This document shows positions 61,290 through 64,000 of a stretch of DNA of 64,000 nt, in pieces. The translations under genes and the position numbers were made by a program. The notes beneath the pieces are model-generated. The model was not told the origin of the DNA, ran no database searches, and saw nothing but the letters and a program-made list of their open reading frames with translations. Numbering within the stretch: position 1 is the first letter of the stretch; the number at the start of each line of letters is the position of its first letter. Source of the DNA: Megalopta genalis (taxonomy: Eukaryota > Arthropoda > Insecta > Hymenoptera > Halictidae); the NCBI RefSeq assembly GCF_051020955.1, contig NW_027476199.1:310001-374000 (forward strand), read 5' to 3'.

Positions 61290-64000
61290 CTCGTTTGTTT
61301 CGCATGCAGTTGAAGCTAAATCATGTATATCACAAGTATTTGAAACTAAACCATTTGATTCGCATGAATATTAAGGTGAACCATTTCTATCGAATGAAGT
61401 TGTGACTAAATCATGTGTTTCGAATGGATTTGAAGCTAACTCGTTTGTTTCGCACGCAGTTGAAGCTAAATCATGTATAAAACAAGAATTTGAAACTAAA
61501 CTATTTGTTTCGCATGGATTCGAAGATAAGCCTCCTACTTCGCATTGATTTGAAGCTAAATCATGTGTTTCGCTTGGATGTGAAGCTAACGTGTTTTCTT
61601 CGCATGCAGTTGAAGCTAAATCATGCATAGAACAAGAATTTGAAGCTAAACTATTTGTTTCGCATGGATTTGAAGCTAAAAAATGTGCTTCGAATGAATT
61701 TGAAGCAAAATCATGTGTTTCGCGTGGATTTGAAGCTAACTCGTTTGTTTTGCCTGTATTTGAAGCTGAATCATGTATATCACAAGTATTTGAAGCTAAA
61801 CCATTTGATTCGTTTGGACTTGAAGCTAAGCCTTCTACTTCGCATTAATTTGAAGCTAAATCATGTGATTCGCGTGGATCTGAAGCTAACTCGTTCATTT
61901 CGCCTGCATTTGAAGCTAAATCATTTATATCACAAGTATTTGAAGCTAAAGCATTTGATTCGCATTGATTTGAAGCTAAGCCTTCTACTTCGCATTGATT
62001 TGAAGCTAAATCATGTGTTTCTCTTGTATTTGAAGCTAACTCGTTTGTTTCACATCCATTTGAAGCTATATCATGTATATCACAAGTATTTGAAGCTAAA
62101 CCATTTGTTTCGCATGGATTTGAAGCTAAACAATGTGTTTCGAATGAATTTGAAGCTAAATCATGTGTTTCGTATGGATTTGAAGCTAACTCGTTTGTTT
62201 TGCCTGAATTTGAAGCTGAATCATGTATATCACAAGTATTTGAAGCTAAACTGTTTGATTGGCATAGATTTGAAGCTAATGCTTCCACTTCGCATTGATT
62301 TGAAGATAAATCATGTGATTCGCGTGGATTTGAAGCTAACTCGTTTGTTTCGCATGCAGTTGAAGCTAAATCATGCATAAAACAAGAATTTGAAGCTAAA
62401 CTATTTGTTTCGCATGGATCTGAAGCTAAACAATGTGCTTCGAATGAATTTGAACCTAAATCATGTGTTTCGAATGGATTTGAAGCTAACTCGATTGTTT
62501 CGTCTGCATGATTTGATGCTAAATCATGTGCTTCGCACAGATTTGAAGCTAACTCGTTTGTTTTGCCTGCAGTTGAAGTTAATTCATGTATAAAACAAGA
62601 ATTTGAAGCTAAACTACTTGTTTCGGAAGGATTTAAAGCTAAACAATGTGTTTCGAATGAATTTGAAGATAAATCATGTGTTTCGCATGGATTTGAAGCT
62701 AATCCTTCTACCTCGCATTGATTTGAACCAAAATCATGTCTTTGGCTTGGATTTGAAGCTATCACGTTTGGTTCGCATGCAGTAGAAACTAAATCATGTA
62801 TATCACAAGTATTAGAAGCTAAACCATTAGCTTCGCATGAATATTAAGCTAAATCATGTGTTTCGCATGGATTTGAAGCTAACTCGTTTGTATCGCATGC
62901 AGTTGAATATAAATCATGTATATCACAAGCATTTGAAGCTAAACCATTTGATTCGCATGCATTTGAAGCTAAGCATTCTACTTCGCGTTGATTTGTAGCT
63001 AAATCATGTGTTTCGCTTGGATTTGAAGCTAACTCGTTTGTTTCGCTTGCTGTTGAAGCTATATCATTTATATCACAAGTATTTGAATCTAAACCATTTG
63101 TTCCGCATGGATTTGAAGCTAAGCCGTCTACTTCGCATTGATTTGAACCTGAATCATGTGTTTCGCTTGGATTTGAGGCTAACTCATTTATTTCGCATGC
63201 AGCTGAATCTAAATCATGTATATCACAAGTATTTGATGCTAAACCATTTGTTTCGCATAGCTTTGAAGCTAAGCCTTCTACTTCGCATTGATTTGAAGGT
63301 AAATCATGTGTTTCGCATGGTTTTGAAACTAACTCGTTTGTTTCGAATGCAGTTGAAGCTAAACCGTGTATATCACAAGTATTTGAAGCTGAACCATTTG
63401 TTTGGCATGGATTTGAAGCTAAGCCTTCTACTTCGCTTTGATTTGAAATTGAATCATGAGCTAAGTTGGGATTTGAAGCTAACTCGTTTGTTTCGCCTGC
63501 AGTTGAACCTGAATCATGTATATCACAAGTATTTGAAGCTAAACCATTAGTTTCGCATTGATTTGGAACTAAGCCTTCTACTTCGCATTGATTTGAAGCT
63601 AAATCATATATTTCGCTTGAATTTGAAGTTAACACGTCTGTTTCACATGCAGTTGAAGCTAAATCATGTATACCACAGGTATTTGAAACTAAACCATTTG
63701 ATCGCAAGGATTTGAAGCCAAGCCTTCAACTTGGCATTGATTTAAAGCTGAATCATGTTTTTCGTTCGAATTTGAAGCTAACACGTTTGTTTCAGGTGCA
63801 GTTGAAGCTAAATCGTGTATAAAACAAGTATTTGAATCTACACAATTGGCTTCGCATGGATTTGAAGCTAATCCTTTTACTTCGCATTGATTTGAAGCTA
63901 AATCATGTGTTTCGCATGGATTTGAAACTAAGCCTTCTACCTCGCATTGATTTGAAGATAAATCATGTGATTCGCGTGGATTTGAAGCTAACTCGTTTGT
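61290..64000. repeat. 4771-bp tandem unit, copy 2, cut by window end
   Basis: All of the 2.7 kb visible matches 56519-59229; I noticed no difference in the long open frames of either strand. The unit therefore continues beyond the window, and its total copy number cannot be seen here. Confidence 0.9.

Larger units (their letters stand above)
1..64000. repeat. Satellite-like tandem array, 30-bp monomer, spanning the entire window
   Basis: Every part of the window is built from a 30-bp unit. Taking position 1 as the G of GATTTGAAGC, the most constant part is TTGAAGCTAA (positions 4-13), followed by a variable middle (14-21) and a second conserved part around TTTCGCATG (22-30). The repeat phase is held at 30 bp over long stretches; it starts at residue 4 modulo 30 and ends at residue 19, so small indels add up to a net half-monomer shift over 64 kb. 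GC content of the consensus is 11/30. No unique flank, transposon, poly-A tract or gene interrupts it. The array has no identifiable function from sequence; satellite or macrosatellite DNA of a eukaryote is the best reading. A decayed gene for a giant repeat protein is the main alternative, which I consider less likely. Confidence 0.97.

Noticed and set aside
1..64000. CRISPR array (30-bp direct repeats)
   Set aside because: There are no unique spacers; the sequence between conserved cores is itself repeated, and no cas-like gene is present.
1..64000. Calling the many 60-400 codon open frames as protein genes
   Set aside because: They are the same repeat frames on both strands, overlap each other, begin and end inside repeats, change frame at 1-bp slips and show no codon-position bias between copies.
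1..64000. A giant gene in the FEAKSCVSHG frame with TGA read as Trp or Cys
   Set aside because: The frame is closed by TGA at most E/A boundaries, but also by TAA (CATTAATTTG, near 3427 and 15061) and TAG (CATTAGTTTG, near 1410 and 20671), and by 1-bp slips. One reassigned codon cannot open it.
1..64000. Telomeric repeat or simple microsatellite
   Set aside because: No TTAGGG, TTTAGGG or TTAGG runs; the period is 30 bp with five diverged types.
1..64000. Pumilio-type site in TGTATATC of monomer C
   Set aside because: The last base of the UGUANAUA consensus is not met, and there is no evidence of a transcript.
1..64000. Pentapeptide-repeat or leucine-rich-repeat protein in the LASN or DLKL frames
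   Set aside because: The five-residue A(D/N)LxX pattern and the LxxLxLxxN pattern are not satisfied; the period is a strict 10 residues set by the DNA repeat.
1..64000. Bacterial or phage origin with TTG/ATG-started genes
   Set aside because: No ribosome binding sites with consistent spacing, no non-repeat gene in 64 kb and multi-level satellite organisation; prokaryotic sequence would not look like this.

Overview
The whole 64 kb window is one uninterrupted tandem-repeat array. I found no unique sequence, no recognisable gene, no RNA gene and no mobile element in it, and both ends of the window lie inside the array. The basic unit is a 30-bp monomer with core TTGAAGCTAA and a second conserved stretch near TTTCGCATG, at about 36% GC; roughly 2,130 monomers fit in the window. 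Five diverged monomer types, called A to E here, follow each other in fixed order and make a 150-bp higher-order repeat (HOR), about 425 copies. This looks like a eukaryotic satellite or macrosatellite with HOR organisation, as in pericentromeric or other heterochromatic arrays. The sequence does not tell me the species or the chromosomal position.

On top of the 150-bp layer lie larger nested duplications. From left to right: 1-4.9 kb holds older, more mixed HORs with a duplicated ~0.9-kb block; 4.9-7.8 kb holds a 1709/1169-bp tandem pair with an internal 540-bp duplication; 7.8-13.8 kb holds irregular units, several 1-bp phase slips and a perfect 150-bp doublet; 13.8-17.0 kb holds a 1500/1650-bp tandem pair followed by a perfect 300-bp doublet; 19.7-37.6 kb holds repeated copies of a 2-3 kb block that end in almost identical 2608-bp tandem units; 37.9-39.5 kb holds 600-bp units; 40.4-51.5 kb is a mosaic of 0.75-2.4 kb duplications; 51.5-55.4 kb repeats material from 13-18 kb; 55.4-64 kb holds a 4771-bp unit whose second copy runs off the window. 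Most unit lengths are multiples of 30 bp and many are multiples of 150 bp, as expected if the array grows by unequal exchange in register.

Because 30 is divisible by three, a reading frame keeps its state from monomer to monomer. Two frames of the consensus are open: a plus-strand frame with a 10-residue period (DLKLNHVFRM type) and a minus-strand frame (LASNPCETHD type, one Cys per 10 residues). The longest uninterrupted stretches are 406 codons (minus) and 346 codons (plus). They overlap each other, are cut by stops and 1-bp slips, and have no distinct N- or C-terminal sequence. Differences between close copies fall evenly over the three codon positions. I therefore treat these frames as by-products of the repeat and not as genes. 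No genes are seen to work together here; the biology of the window is that of the repeat DNA itself.
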